Part shown: positions 1 to 10,820 of the stretch, in pieces
How positions within the stretch are numbered: the stretch's first letter is position 1
How the letters are laid out: each line of letters begins with the position of its first letter
Source: Protopterus annectens
Taxonomy: Eukaryota; Chordata; Ceratodontiformes; Protopteridae
Length of the DNA stretch: 64,000 nucleotides
Assembly (NCBI RefSeq): GCF_019279795.1
Contig: NC_056730.1
Location: forward strand, 612,229,390 to 612,293,389
Direction: 5' to 3'
The notes under the pieces: model-generated
What the model saw: only the letters and a program-made list of their open reading frames with translations
The model's database searches: none
Told to the model about the DNA's origin: nothing
Made by a program: the position numbers and the translations under genes

Positions 1-330
1 CCCTCCTTGTGGGGTGTGAGGCTCCAAATTACAAATTGTCCATATCATACACAACTGTTGCTGCACAAGAAATGGAGAGCTATGGTTCATTTCTACACCT
101 GTCCTGCACATCCCTAGCTGCCTTTCATATTGTTTTTCCCCCTGCTTGCCCCCATTTCACCATTTTCTTATCACCTCTTTTTTCTTTTCTTTTTTTGGAA
201 ATAGCATGTGTTTAAGCAGGGATAAGTGGTGTTAAGCAAAGCTATGCTTTGCTTGGCTTCACTGTGTGCCATGCAAACCTGCTTAAAACTGCTTTAAACA
301 CCCTATCTGATTCAGACACATTTTTGCCCA
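1..330. repeat. Dispersed repeat block shared with 26.0-26.5 kb
   Basis: Positions about 60-240 align by eye with 26090-26270: a pyrimidine-rich stretch containing CTGCTTGCC, then CATTTCACCA and TATCACC in the same order and spacing, then a CATGTGTTTAA-like segment. Positions 205-300 are rich in AAGCAAAGC and GCTTAAA words, like the segments next to the two Harbinger transposases (22650-23000 and 52670-52750). I infer the end region of a Harbinger-type DNA transposon or a derivative. No terminal inverted repeat could be fixed. The open reading frame at 9-215 is chance. Confidence 0.4.
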
Positions 331-346
331 GCAACAAAATAACCAG

Positions 347-811
347 CCCTAGTAAGTATCAAACCCAGGGCACTCTGCACTGCAGTCAGCAAAACATACC
401 ATTAGGCTAACACAGCTCTGTACAGCTAATGTTTTTTTTTAATATATCATGCAGTACAGTCATGTAACATTAGGAAAAAAAACCCACAGCTGCCAAGCAT
501 TGAACATAGGACCTTCAGAACTATAGGACAATGCAGCAGTTGGAGTTTAGGGCTTTTTTTCTGCATATAGCATGCAGCACAGTCATGTAACTTTAGGGAA
601 AAAAGACATCATTGGCAAGTATTGCACCCACGACTTTCTGAACTATAGTCAGAGCAATGTAGTACTAGGACAACTCAGTTCCAAGGAGTTGCAGCTTTTA
701 TTCAGTACAGTCATGTAATAGGGAAAAATATACCCTTGTCAAGTATTGACCTCAGGACTCTCTGAACTACAGCTCACTGCAATACACCAGTAGACCAACT
801 CAACTCTGGGG
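347..811 (-). repeat. Four-unit tandem array of tRNA-like SINE monomers
   Basis: Read on the minus strand, four segments (about 731-811, 611-686, 487-548 and 347-420) each resemble a tRNA-derived polymerase III promoter. The 347-420 unit is clearest: an A-box-like TAGCCTAATGGT and a B-box-like GGTTTGATACT at tRNA spacing. The plus-strand word AAGTATTG or a variant recurs at 353, 494, 617 and 740, a period of about 123-141 bp. Units are joined by a conserved linker containing CAGTACAGTCATGTAA and a T-rich tract on the minus strand. It is therefore a polymeric SINE or a SINE-derived satellite. The units are too degenerate to be functional tRNA genes. Confidence 0.6.
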
Positions 812-2670
812 AACTACTGATGTTGTCACCAAGATATCCTGAGTACCACTGACACTACTTCTACATATAATGTGATAAATGACAGAGTACCTGGGCCTGT
901 GATGCAGATGTCAAACCAGTACACAGCCAAAGACATGTTGATGGATTGACGGGAGGCCCACCATATCAGGTACAGCTGACAACTGCACAGACTCTTGCAG
1001 AATGTCCACAGTCGTGTCACCTACATATGACATGGTTGTCATCAAAGCTATTCTGTGTGCTGATGTAATGGCAAGGCAGTGCAGATTGATTTCACAAAAG
1101 CATGACAGAAAGGTCAGTGTCAGATGTCATAGCCATCCAAACACACATGTTCATGCCAATCCAGTGTAACACAGTGTATGCATGCACATATGTCTTGCAA
1201 CTACAACTCCCTCATTAATTACTCCGTAGCTCTATCTGTAACATTCCCAACATGTCTGACATCTGGACACCCACAGTTCAGGCCCACAGTCCAGTCTGTT
1301 GCATGACAACTACATGCTCAGCAATACAACCTACAAATAACCAGGCCCTGTAATGTCCAGTAGACCTGCTTGCTGCTACCATAGTCAGTGCCACTCACAG
1401 TAGCATGACAATGGCCTGGAGGGTGGGACAAATGTCACAAATATCAATATGTGTCCTAAATCTCCCCTACCACTGTCTGGATGGTACTACTATTTAACAT
1501 ATGTACCAGAGGCACATGCCTCACCTGGACTGTAATGAGTACCCTCACCCTGACCATGCTGTGATGTAACAACCGACACTGTTTCCTCACTGACATATAC
1601 AGCTTGCTGTCCCCCAATATCTTCACAATCCCCAGTATGACTCCTGCCCAGAATGCAGCAGCTGTGGCCTTCCACACATGCAGCTGTATGTTCAGCTAAC
1701 TGCTGCAGACCTACCATAACTCTCAAACACCTAGAACAGGGCATCTACACAACAACCATACATAAAGGGTTGGGGGGATATTCATGTGACAGGGATATGT
1801 ATCACAGTCACCCCCTACAAATATACACAGCTGATACACCAGCATCAACTGCAGCAGCATGCACATTCAGATAAAAAGGATTTATGACACTCACATCTGC
1901 CTGTCTCCTTACTGAGCCCAACACATATTGTTAAACAGTAACCTGCCACAGGATCACAAACTCTGTTAACAATGGCCAAGCATAGCATGCAAAACTGTGG
2001 ACATAACACATCATTTCAAACAGTTAACAGTATTTCTACATACCCTCTGTGATGCTGTAGCCCACACACTTTGATAATGTCTTCCTCACAGACCAGGGGA
2101 AGGGCCAATGCCTACATGAAAGCCTTAATTATAGTACTGTGTTCCCATGCCATTGGCTAATTGCAATGCAACCCAGCTGTTCTGTATGCAATTAGCTAGT
2201 GACAGTCACAGATTGGAGCACAGGTAATCACCTGTTCATGAGTATTACCTAGAAAAGGCAAGCTACTGCCTATGGTAAACAGGTCTGACACTTTCTTCAT
2301 GAAGACAGACTGTGATTCTGTACGAGACTAAATCTGGATTTCCTCTCACAAAGGAGTACAGCAATATACCAGATATGTCAGAGAATTAAGCATGTAATGG
2401 AATGCAGATGGGGGAATGTAGTCATGGGAAATAGGAATGTACACAGTAGTTCTCAACCACATTTCTTGCAGTGACAAGTTGCTGTTAGTCTGCTGTCCAA
2501 CACTATGGCCATCCCTTATGGCTCTGTCTGCAGTGACATAGAATGACTCACCCCAGCAATGGTCATCTCACATATGACTGCTACTGGATTGTCTGTTGTA
2601 CAATACTGACAGTAACCTGTTTTGTGTATTATGCTGGGTGTACTGTGTTTGTATAACTTGATGCTGGAGC
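812..2670. other. Unassigned stretch, no gene recognised
   Basis: Reading frames here are short, lie on both strands and carry no recognisable motif. The base composition (CACATG/TGTCA-rich words) resembles 6.3-7.4 kb, 54-58 kb and 62.8-63.7 kb, so this may be degenerate transposon DNA. I see no tRNA, CRISPR or tandem structure. Confidence 0.4.
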
Positions 2671-2762
2671 TTTTCTCCCCGGGCCTCCACTGAAAATGGA
2701 CCTGGTCCAGTCGGTATTTCCCGGTTAACAAATGTAAAATAAATAAAATAAATAAATAAAGT
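2671..2762 (-). repeat. T-rich dispersed repeat fragment
   Basis: On the minus strand a (TTTA)n-like run leads into TTAACCGGG, GACTGGACCAGG, TTTTCAGTGGAGGCC and GGGGAGAAAAG. A related string occurs at 47375-47470 (TTTATTTG..., TTTTAACC, GACTGGTCCATGGACCC, TTTTCAGG). Two copies in one window indicate a dispersed repeat, probably the tail of a retroposon. The family is not identified. Confidence 0.5.
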
Positions 2763-3500
2763 ACTGGTGCTTACAGCTGGCATATAACATCATGTACTGT
2801 CAGCGATCCCCTCTCAGTCTGTGAATGTCATACAGGCTTACTTCAAAGACTGTTCGGGTGTCCCTGACAGTTCCTGATATACTATGGCTAGGTCACTGTG
2901 TACTCTACACCTATGTCTCATTGCCTGACACCTATGGCTAGCATACCTGGTGACCCCCTGCAGCATGACAGCAGGTTATAGGCACTGGTAGTGGGGAGAC
3001 ACTGGCTCTGCCTCAGCAACAGTGCATACATATTTAGCATACAAAGTAAGGGAATTAATACAGTACCAGATATTAATGTACCATACTGTGTTCCCAGGGG
3101 TCTGGCATGCCACAGACACATTCCGCAAACTCTGTGGGCAAGCATCACTTATTGTCCAACCTGTGTACAGAAATCCACATTTCTCTGGCTGGGGGTCCAT
3201 ATCTATCAGGCACGTGTACACATTCCACAAACATCTGGGTACTGCAGCTGTCAGACACCTATGAGGAGGACACCCTACACCACATATGCACTGCTCTCAG
3301 TTATTTTGTAGCACAGCCATTGATGGAATGTCTACATGCAGGTGTACTACCACTCATCTATTTGTCGGATGTAGGCTGGATGACATGGTACTATAACATT
3401 GCCCATAGGGTAGATCCAACAGTCAATGGCAGTGTTGGTTGTGGACATATAACAACACAGTCTGTCACAGCATTCAGTCCATATGTGGTATTCCTGGTAC
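2763..3500. other. Unassigned stretch left of the old CR1
   Basis: Overlapping short frames on both strands (for example 2991-3311 and 3107-3523) have no recognisable domain and look like chance openings. No repeat partner was found elsewhere in the window. Confidence 0.35.
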
Positions 3501-3539
3501 CATATGAGGTTACTAGGCTATGAGCCCTGAGCAGCCATA

Positions 3540-4570
3540 AGCCAAGGCCAGATGTTAGCCCATGTGTATGCAAGGCAGCACCTGATACCCCAGTACAGCA
3601 AGGACACAGGTGGTATCCCAAGGGTGTATGTGCAGTTAGCCATCCAGTTATCCAGGTTACACCTGCTAAGGTGTAAAGGGCTACCCTGCCTGATTTGGAT
3701 GGGGTATCCATTCCACCACAGGATGATTGTGTGGGACACACATCTGAGCTGCCAACATGCACAGTTCATATGACATGCAAGGTCGAGGGCATTTGTGTGT
3801 ATGTTAACAGAGTGAAGCATGACTTCTACTTGTGCAGCAGTCCCTGCAATGTGTGGAGTCCGTGATTCCCTGGCATGCCACACTGAGGTCACCCCTGAGG
3901 AGTATGTATGAAACCGGGTAGAGGGTTGCCCTTATAGCCTATCGGTGTATGGTAGATGTTTGATGCCCTGGTATCCCCTGGTGGGGAACCTCTGTGATGT
4001 CTCCAGCTGCTGCATGTACTGTGTGATGTGAATAATGTAAAGGGAATTAGATGCAATAATGGGCTTCATTGGGGGGAATACGGGGATGTGTGTATCCCAT
4101 GTCCCTTGATGACATACCGTTATGTATGACATGGACCATGTAGAAGGTGTACCTTACAATGGGAGCAACATTAAGTTGAAATGTCATGTTGCCAAACACC
4201 TGTGTCCACAGTTCCCTCACATCTGATTGTGTGCCTAGGATGTTGTTAGTACTGTGATACTATGCTGCGATGTCACTCTCCCCAAAGGAGTTGACACTGC
4301 ATGTCCTGCTACGTGGCCTGAAGCCATGTGTCTGGCAACAGGCATGTATCTGTGTGAGATGTCGACATTAGTAGGGCATCCAGTGATGGCACACACCATG
4401 CAGTCATGGTTGAACATAGGCAAATGGCTGTTACATGCACCTTACGAGTGTGCATCACACATAACAGAGACCAAACATGAAAAAACAGGTTACACAAGTA
4501 GTTATGGGTCAACTGCCATATGTGGAATAGGTGGGTCATGTCAGTGCATTGGTGTGCTACCCATAGTGTG
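3540..4570 (-). pseudogene. CR1 ORF2 reverse transcriptase C-terminal remnant
   Basis: The minus-strand frame 4132-3932 reads QYMQQLETSQRFPTRGYQGIK and PYTDRL, matching RHLQQLERPQKFLTKRIKGLQ and YAARL of the copy at 41598-43268. Frame 3892-3518 contains NCACWQLRCVS, LWWNGYPI and NLDNWMANCTYTLGI, matching NRTCWRDRFIT, LWNKILV and NLDLWMGDRRFTPGI. Frame 4423-4235 has FNHDC and NVDI, matching FADDC and TDI around the catalytic loop, so the FADD box has become FNHD. All pieces are collinear with the CR1 ORF2 C-terminal half. Confidence 0.75.
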
Positions 4571-5799
4571 AGGCATTCATGGCGGTGTTATGTCTATAAT
4601 GGCCATGGGGATTATACTGTCACAGAGTTTGTCCAAGCCAAGGTAGGCAGTTTGCACTGTCACCCCCTGTCCATGGCTTTGGTGACTGTGTCAAACAGGT
4701 CAACCGAGTGTAACAGACATGAACCCTTCCTTGACAAAGCCTAAGTGTGCATGACGGATTGTGTGCAGGTTGCCACTGTGCGTTTTACTGGGGTTATCTA
4801 GAAACTGTGCTATGGCCTTCCAGAACACCCTAGTTAGGCTGCTGGGTCTATCATGTGACTGAGTGGGGGATGTAACACCTTAATCTAAAGGGGTGACAGT
4901 GGTCATCCAACAAACAGCTGGGACAAAGGCAACACTCATTCCTCCTTTGAATTTGGTTCCTTATGGTGTTTTAAGGTTATGCTTGGGGTCATGTATGATG
5001 CATGCTGTGATGTGATAGGCTCCCATGACAGATGCATACCATGATGTTCACATGGCAGTGATGACCTGTTCCCTACATATAGGAGACAAGGGAGGTACTG
5101 CAGCTATCCTGATGTACTGATGGGGAAGACAGGGGTTGAGACCTACACCAAATCTGTCAGGCACCCAGTATGGTATAGCAACAACACTGGTATAGCTGGT
5201 GTTCTTGAGCACCTCAAGTGATCAGCTGCAAGTGCTTCCTGTGCTTTTGCAGACAATAGTGCAGTACAGGAGATGACTGTCTGTAGTGGATGTAGACAAT
5301 ATAAGCTCTGTGTTTGTTGCGGAGATTTGCAGAACTGATCCCATTGTCATGTACATGCTACGGAGACATTGCTCCAAATTGGGCACCTGTTCCTACTTTG
5401 TCTCAGACAGCAGTATGTCATCCCTGTTATGGACAGCATGTATTGCAGATGTTCACCAGACAGGTGTACATATGCTAGCAGAGAATGATGTAGGCCTGTC
5501 GGGTATACCTGACTACTTGCATCTATACAAATGCACATATAGTGCTTGTGTGTATGTGTGGATATTGGTGACAGTCCTTAATGGGGGGTTGGGGGCAGTG
5601 AGGCTGTGTATAATCCCCCAGAGGATGTAGTCCATGTTGGAGGTGTATGTATGGCTGACCCTAGCTAGATGGATATTTTGGGAGATGGTGGCTGCAAATG
5701 TGACTGCATGATGGTTGCTTTGCCATGGAGGATGACACTGGAGGTATGCTGCAGTGGTACCCTGTATTGTGTAATGTCAACTGCAATACACCTTCACCT

Positions 5800-6340
5800 C
5801 ATCTGGGGGTAGCCCCTGGCTGCACTAAGGTGTTTGCATGTCCACTGTTGATGGTTCTATGGCCATTTGTGTGCTGGCATGGGTACATCTGACAATGTGT
5901 GTTAGGGTTGTTCAATTGACCCAGGATCAGGGTACAGACCCAACTCCTAATACAGTTGATGAAGTCCATATAGGCCGAATGGGCTTGCTGGTCATGTGTT
6001 GGCTGGTAGCTAGCTGTGATTTATATAGTTGTGCACTGGCAATGGTGAACTGCCCCTGCATTGTCTCCTGTGCATCTTACTGCCTGTACAGTGTGGAGGT
6101 GTGTATGTGTCTCATATATAAAGACTCCCCATGTCCCATGGCCTTACTGGCTACACCTTGGTATCTGAATGTATGATAGGATGATCGATCAGGTAGGCTG
6201 GGGTGCTCTCTGTAGCTTTGAACCATGGTCTGTGTGACTGCACATATGTTTGCAGTACCCAGGGTTAGGACTACTTGCAATAAGGACAAAGTCATGTGTA
6301 CACCTCTAGCATTTAGCAGTATGGCTGTCAATGTGTGCTG
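5800..6340 (-). pseudogene. CR1 ORF2 endonuclease remnant
   Basis: The minus-strand frame from 6325 reads ILLNARG, then ICAVTQT, then SSYHTFR and HTSTLYR. These align with LLNARSL, VCAVTET, TSYHAFR and YTSRL in the intact endonuclease at 43423-44382. Further on, in shifted frames, ETMQGQFTI matches ETIQVQLTI, and LILGQLNNPN at about 5915-5945 matches IILGDFNYPN. The catalytic Asp of GDFN is replaced by Gln and the metal-binding ETW is QTM. The enzyme is dead by substitution as well as by frameshift. Confidence 0.75.
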
Positions 6341-6345
6341 CACTG

Positions 6346-7426
6346 ACACATGTATGTTGGTAGTGATAACTTCACCACTTTTAATAATGGAGTCACTATG
6401 ATGCTGCTGATAACCAGTGGCAGATGCATGAATACCAGTGAAGACAGATGGAGGCCATCTCTCACAGAGCATCATGGTCTGTTTACCATATCATCCCAGA
6501 CTTCCAGGTACTGGAACCCCTGGAACATCACAGGATAAATGTGCACATGTTAAGGGCAATCATTCCCTGATTGTATTGTGACATCAGTGTGGGTGACAGC
6601 ATAATGCAGCATAAGACTAGGGACATAGCCACCTGTGACATATACCCAGTGTGCTCAGTCATGTCTCAGTGCATATAGTCCAGGGATGTACATGTCAGAT
6701 CAGGCACACCAACATGTACTGTGACAGACCCATGACAGTTCCTGTTGGGAAGAGACAGAACTATGTATGCACTATGGTGGAGCTTGCCATGTGACACACA
6801 AGTAACTGTCACCATCCACATACATGGCCAGGTCAGAGGCACACCAGTGTGTCTCCACTAGAGTCCTCTATGTGTAACATGTTTGTCATGGGCTGACGCA
6901 TGCATGGCTGTGGGACACAGGTGTGTGTCCATGTGTGGTATGTACTGTGTATGGCTGTGGCATTCACATGTGGCACTGCCTCTGAGATCCACTTTCTTTG
7001 TGGATGTGGATGTTGAGGACCACTGCAGATGTTTGTGTGTGTTGTGTAGGTGTGGCTGGTGTGTGAGATGTACTGATTCTGTTGACAACCTGTTTGAGGA
7101 CAGATATGCGGCCTTGACAGGGACAGAGCATGGACCGCAGGTAACTACTGTCATTGCAATATTTACACAGTGTGTTACTTGCTGGTGTTTGTAGATGGCT
7201 GTTCATCCTTGCACATGAGGCAGGTGCTACACATTGCCAAGACACCCATATCAACCACACTGGCTGGGGAAACTGTAGGACACTGTCAGCCATATAGTCC
7301 AGAATCTCAGGGAGGAAGCCCAGGGAGACATGAGGGGTGGGCCTACAGACCACATGATTGCTATTACAGTAGGAGGCTGACAACACAGCAGACAATGTAG
7401 ACAGGCTATGAAGAGGCAGTAATAGG
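6346..7426. other. Unassigned stretch between CR1 copies
   Basis: Frames such as 6883-7194 (plus) and 6964-7440 (minus) overlap on opposite strands and share no motif with known families. The words are TGTGGATGTGG-rich and low in complexity. Its place between the CR1 and the Myb/SANT remnant suggests the flank of an old DNA transposon, but nothing proves that. Confidence 0.3.
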
Positions 7427-7434
7427 TGCAACAG

Positions 7435-7683
7435 GTACATAGGTTCATAGGTAGGTACTAGGCTATCAGCCCTAAGGCCTATACAAGCCTAGCCAAAAAG
7501 GTACCCTGGCTTTTGCCACCCAAGAAAATTATTTTCCTTTTCCCCTGTCAAGCAGAGCCACAGAGGTGATCCCCAGGGTGAATTTCCTATTTCCCATTCA
7601 ATCATCAAGATTTTTTTTGAATAGTGCTAATGAGGAGCTTTGTTTGATATAGATAGGTAGTATGTTCCAGAGTATGGGAACAT
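7435..7683 (-). mobile_element. CR1-like LINE 3' end fragment
   Basis: The left end, TAGGTTCATAGGTAGGTACTAGG followed by CTATCAGCCCTAAGG, is the CR1 tail and 3' end. The body matches the terminal part of ORF2 plus the 3' UTR of the copy at 41.5 kb (CAGAGGTGATCCCCAGGGTG, and the segment for the FKRNL motif near 7610-7640). It is severely 5'-truncated, leaving about 250 bp. The 8-mer TGCAACAG flanks it at 7427-7434 and 7684-7691, a candidate target-site duplication. Confidence 0.8.
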
Positions 7684-7925
7684 TGCAACAGCTCATAGCA
7701 CATGCAACAAGTATCATGAAACATCAGGATCAGGAGGCAATGCATGCTGTATTGCCACTGTGTTGATGATACCCACAGACATACCGTGCTGATAGATGGC
7801 AGGGTTATGATGTGGGGGTTAGCGGTGGATAGTGCTGGTAAAAGTGGATGTGCCGGGTCTGTACATAATAGTGAGCAATGTATGCAGTCCTGTGATGTGT
7901 TCCCTGTTCATGTCTGTCAGGTGAC

Positions 7926-8330
7926 ATGTACAGATGTCACAACCCACCCTTCTCAAAAGCTGAGACCAATGCAATTCATGATCCCCTGAGACTACATCAA
8001 TGGGTGTTGTTGTCAAGGATTTGCCACAACCAGCAACAACACACTGCACTGTGGGCAGAACTGGTAGCAACAGTGAATTATGTGCACCACTGGAACAGGA
8101 GCTATTTACAGGTCCAAAATGTGCTACTGATGTCATACAACATGCATGGCAAAGGGCTGCAGCTGTGACCAGGGACTGTGCTGGCACAGGGGGAGGGCCT
8201 GCTACACAACCACCACTGCCAGCCACAGAGGTGTTCTTGGCACACCTGGGTTCAAAAACTAGCTCAAAGGAAACCATCACTACATATGTTGTGGAGGTGG
8301 GTGGAACAGATTCCACAGTTGAGGAGCATC
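7926..8330 (+). pseudogene. Myb/SANT-like DNA-binding protein remnant (Harbinger partner type), N-terminal part
   Basis: Translation from about 7945 gives FSKAETNAIHDPL, then ALWAELVATVN at about 8050 and NRSYLQVQNVLL at about 8095. This follows the pattern of the Myb/SANT-like domain of PIF/Harbinger accessory proteins (FS..E...L; LW..IV..VN; RS...V...W). A frame change follows, and CAGTGGGPA..PPL at about 8175-8220 matches the TGGGP linker usual in that family. In complete Harbinger elements this protein binds the ends and imports the transposase. The tryptophans of helix 3 are lost. It probably continues in the segment beginning at 9202. Confidence 0.65.
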
Positions 8331-9083
8331 AGGGTAAGCCTCCAGTGCTCATCACGTTAATACTGTAGCATTCATAGTGGCAGCCTCTGCATACCTGTAT
8401 GTAATATGTGAGGTCAATCAACATTTGTGGTTGGGGATTTGTAATGCACACATGTGCACACATATTGTGAATGTCAGCAGCAATTTGGGTAGTATCACAG
8501 CTTGTAGTGTACATATTCATAAATGCACATATTTTCCTGTACCAATGCCATGTGCGTGTCCTGACAATACATCTCCCCTACAAATCCATAGGTACCACAG
8601 GTGTGGCTGGGATACATCATGTAGCCGGTGAGTGTAGAACTGTCTTGTAATGGCTCAGCTATACCCTAGGTATGTTAAGGGCTGCCAGTTTGCCATGTAC
8701 ATGATTGTTAAGCATATCCATGTTGCAATAAGTGCATGTTCACTTGTGGTGGGGTTCACTGCAATTCATCGCACTGGTAATCACAGCAGCATATCTGCAG
8801 GAGCTGTAACATATTAACAAGTAGTTTTGTATAGGTGTAGCCAGTCTGCTATACAGGGGTGCATTACTATTGTCTAAATGGGTGCACTGTGTGTTAGATG
8901 AAGGTCCATCCCATACTCAGACTTGTCACATATCTCACAGGTGTATAGTACTACCAACATTAACTGCATGTAGCTGCACTGCATGTTGTTCATGGCCTGT
9001 CCAGAATGTGTCTGTTGTGGTCTGATTGTGTGTTGTGCATGCCATCAGTCAGAAGGTGTGGTGTGTATAATGCCTTTGTGGCA

Positions 9084-9142
<59 letters not shown>

Positions 9143-9201
9143 TGGATCAGCAAACATTATTGTGTAGGTATTCATGTAGTCATGTTGTCTTCCCCTCACA
9201 G
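8331..9201 (+). other. Probable intron or degenerate interval with splice-like sites
   Basis: The interval separates the two Myb-like coding segments. It ends with a good 3' splice site, a pyrimidine-rich tract TCTTCCCCTCACAG at 9188-9201. GTGAGT at 8628-8633 is a candidate donor. The frame at 8377-8631 has no recognised domain. The (GT)n tract lies inside. The splice assignment is inference from consensus only. Confidence 0.4.
9088..9144. repeat. (GT)n microsatellite
   Basis: A nearly pure GT dinucleotide run with one TATG interruption near the right end. The alternating Val/Cys and His/Thr frames across it are artefacts. Confidence 0.95.
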
Positions 9202-9871
9202 GTGACCATGGGGGTTAGAGTGTGTCCCCCTCACAACCTGATGTCAGTGTGTCATCAGACTCTGATGATGATGGTGGACATTGTGAGGCACAGGTGGGGT
9301 TGTTGGGGGCTGGATCATTGGTTAACAGCAAACTTCCAGTCCCAATTTCCCACACACGATCAGTATGCCTACACATACACAGTCTCCAGCAGCCACAGAT
9401 ATTGGGCAGTCAGAGGGTGGTGGCATTGAACAGTGAAGTGCAGGGGCTATGGCATCTGTGGCTGTAGACACTGGCCATAGCCAGAGAGCTGGTGAGATCC
9501 CATCCAGGCAGATTGACTTGGGTGCTCAAAGGAGGACTGCTGCCCATCCAGCACCTGTCAGAGGTCTCACAGCAAGTGTCACCCGATGCAGGTTTCTGTC
9601 CATCATGGAGGCACAGGCACACTGTGAACAGTACACCAGATGGATGCTCAGGGTCATGGATGACACACTGCCTGGCATGCATGACACCCTCCATGGCACT
9701 GGTGATGCCTTACGTCATTTTGCTGATGTAGTATATAGACAGTGGGGTGAGACATTTTCAGTCCTTAACCATGCTATGTCTGTTCCTGAATATGTAGTGG
9801 GAGTAGGGCATTGGACACATGGACATAGGTCACTAACAACATCAGCTGATAGCCCACGTGGCCATGCATAG
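9202..9871 (+). pseudogene. C-terminal part of the Myb/SANT-like partner protein
   Basis: Immediately after the AG at 9201 one frame reads PSQPDVSVSSDSDDDGGH (9222 onward), an acidic Ser/Asp linker as in Harbinger Myb-like proteins. A second frame is open at 9449-9871 for 140 codons and contains LSIMEAQAHCEQYTRWMLRV and alternating charged and hydrophobic residues that could form the C-terminal coiled helix of this family. A frameshift between the two is needed. The order (SANT, TGGGP, acidic linker, helix) and strand agree with 7926-8330. Function is inferred from family architecture; the gene is not intact. Confidence 0.5.
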
Positions 9872-10820
9872 TGACACTACTGTAGTGGCAGTACCACTAG
9901 CACTACCAACAGGAGGGTGCTGTCCACACCACAACATGGCAGGCCATGGGCACATAGTCCTGGATGGTCCCATGAGGGACACAGACCTGGCAGACACCAG
10001 TCACTATCAGGAAGTAGTACCACATCTGGCCTTGGGCATGGTGTTGCCAGTGCCACACCTGACAGACCCAGTTTATGGCCAGAGATAGTGAACTGTACAT
10101 TCTGCCATGTATTGTCCACAGCTGTCCAACATACCCTTGTGAAGGGCTGACACATGGCTCGACTGTGTGAATGTACATACTCACACATGACTGTCACAAG
10201 CAGGGCATCAACAGATGCACACAACTCCTCTCTATGGCCCAGCTGACCAGCACCCCTCCAGACACACACACATGATGTCAACTGTATGGCACAGCCTAGG
10301 CATTTGCCAACCCCAAGCCTCACCTTGTGCATGTGATGATACCTGTGCCACATCCCTGTTATCCATACCATCAATGTAGGGACATGCTAATATGTGTTTG
10401 ATGCACAGGGTGAATATAGTACAGGTAATGACAGTGTGTAGTGTAGTAGTGATATGGCATGTAAGGTGCTGTTTGCTGGCAATTGTCATGAGTATACATC
10501 AAAGTGTATGTACCTTTCTGCCATGATGCTTTATTGCTCTTAGTAGTGCTGACTGACTGTTGTCTCATAGATCTTTTTCTGTTTCTGTCCCAGGTGTCAG
10601 TGTGTCTAACTTGTGGTGGACTGCTGCCATTATGGTAGCTGAGGATGCTGGAGTGGCAACATAGAGACCTCTTCCTCAGCAAGGTATGGCTGTATATGTC
10701 CATGTTTACCTTGGTGTGTATGCGTGGAACAGTGTGTGAAAAACAATGAGGGCAGACAGTGTACCTTGCATGCATACCCCTTGACACAGCATGCTACTCT
10801 TGCTACATGTCACCTGGGAG
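9872..10820. other. Unassigned stretch downstream of the Myb-like remnant
   Basis: No domain is recognisable in the overlapping frames 9877-10374 (minus) and 9917-10150 (plus). CTGTCCCAGGTGTCAG at 10586-10601 resembles a splice acceptor and could mark a further exon of the partner gene, but the coding after it cannot be identified. Confidence 0.3.

Larger units (their letters stand above)
3501..6345 (-). mobile_element. CR1-like LINE, old degraded copy
   Basis: The left edge, CATATGAGGTTACTAGGCTA followed by GAGCCCT, matches the 3' end shared by the other CR1 copies here. Reading leftward on the minus strand, fragments of the endonuclease (about 6325-5830), the RT thumb region (about 4570-4235) and the RT C-terminus (about 4140-3540) appear in the same order as in the better copy at 41481-45345, in shifting frames with many stops. 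No 8-bp tail repeat is clear. It is much more diverged than the other copies, so it is an early insertion. Confidence 0.8.

Noticed and set aside
347-420. A genuine tRNA gene
   Set aside because: A and B boxes are recognisable but the acceptor and anticodon stems do not pair and it is one of four decayed tandem copies.
5286-5630. A 114-codon plus-strand frame with no stops
   Set aside because: It overlaps the body of the old minus-strand CR1 (3501-6345) and has no domain; chance opening over decayed LINE sequence.
8990-9199. Frames with runs of alternating His-Thr or Val-Cys (also 12954-13309)
   Set aside because: They are translations of (GT)n/(AC)n microsatellites.
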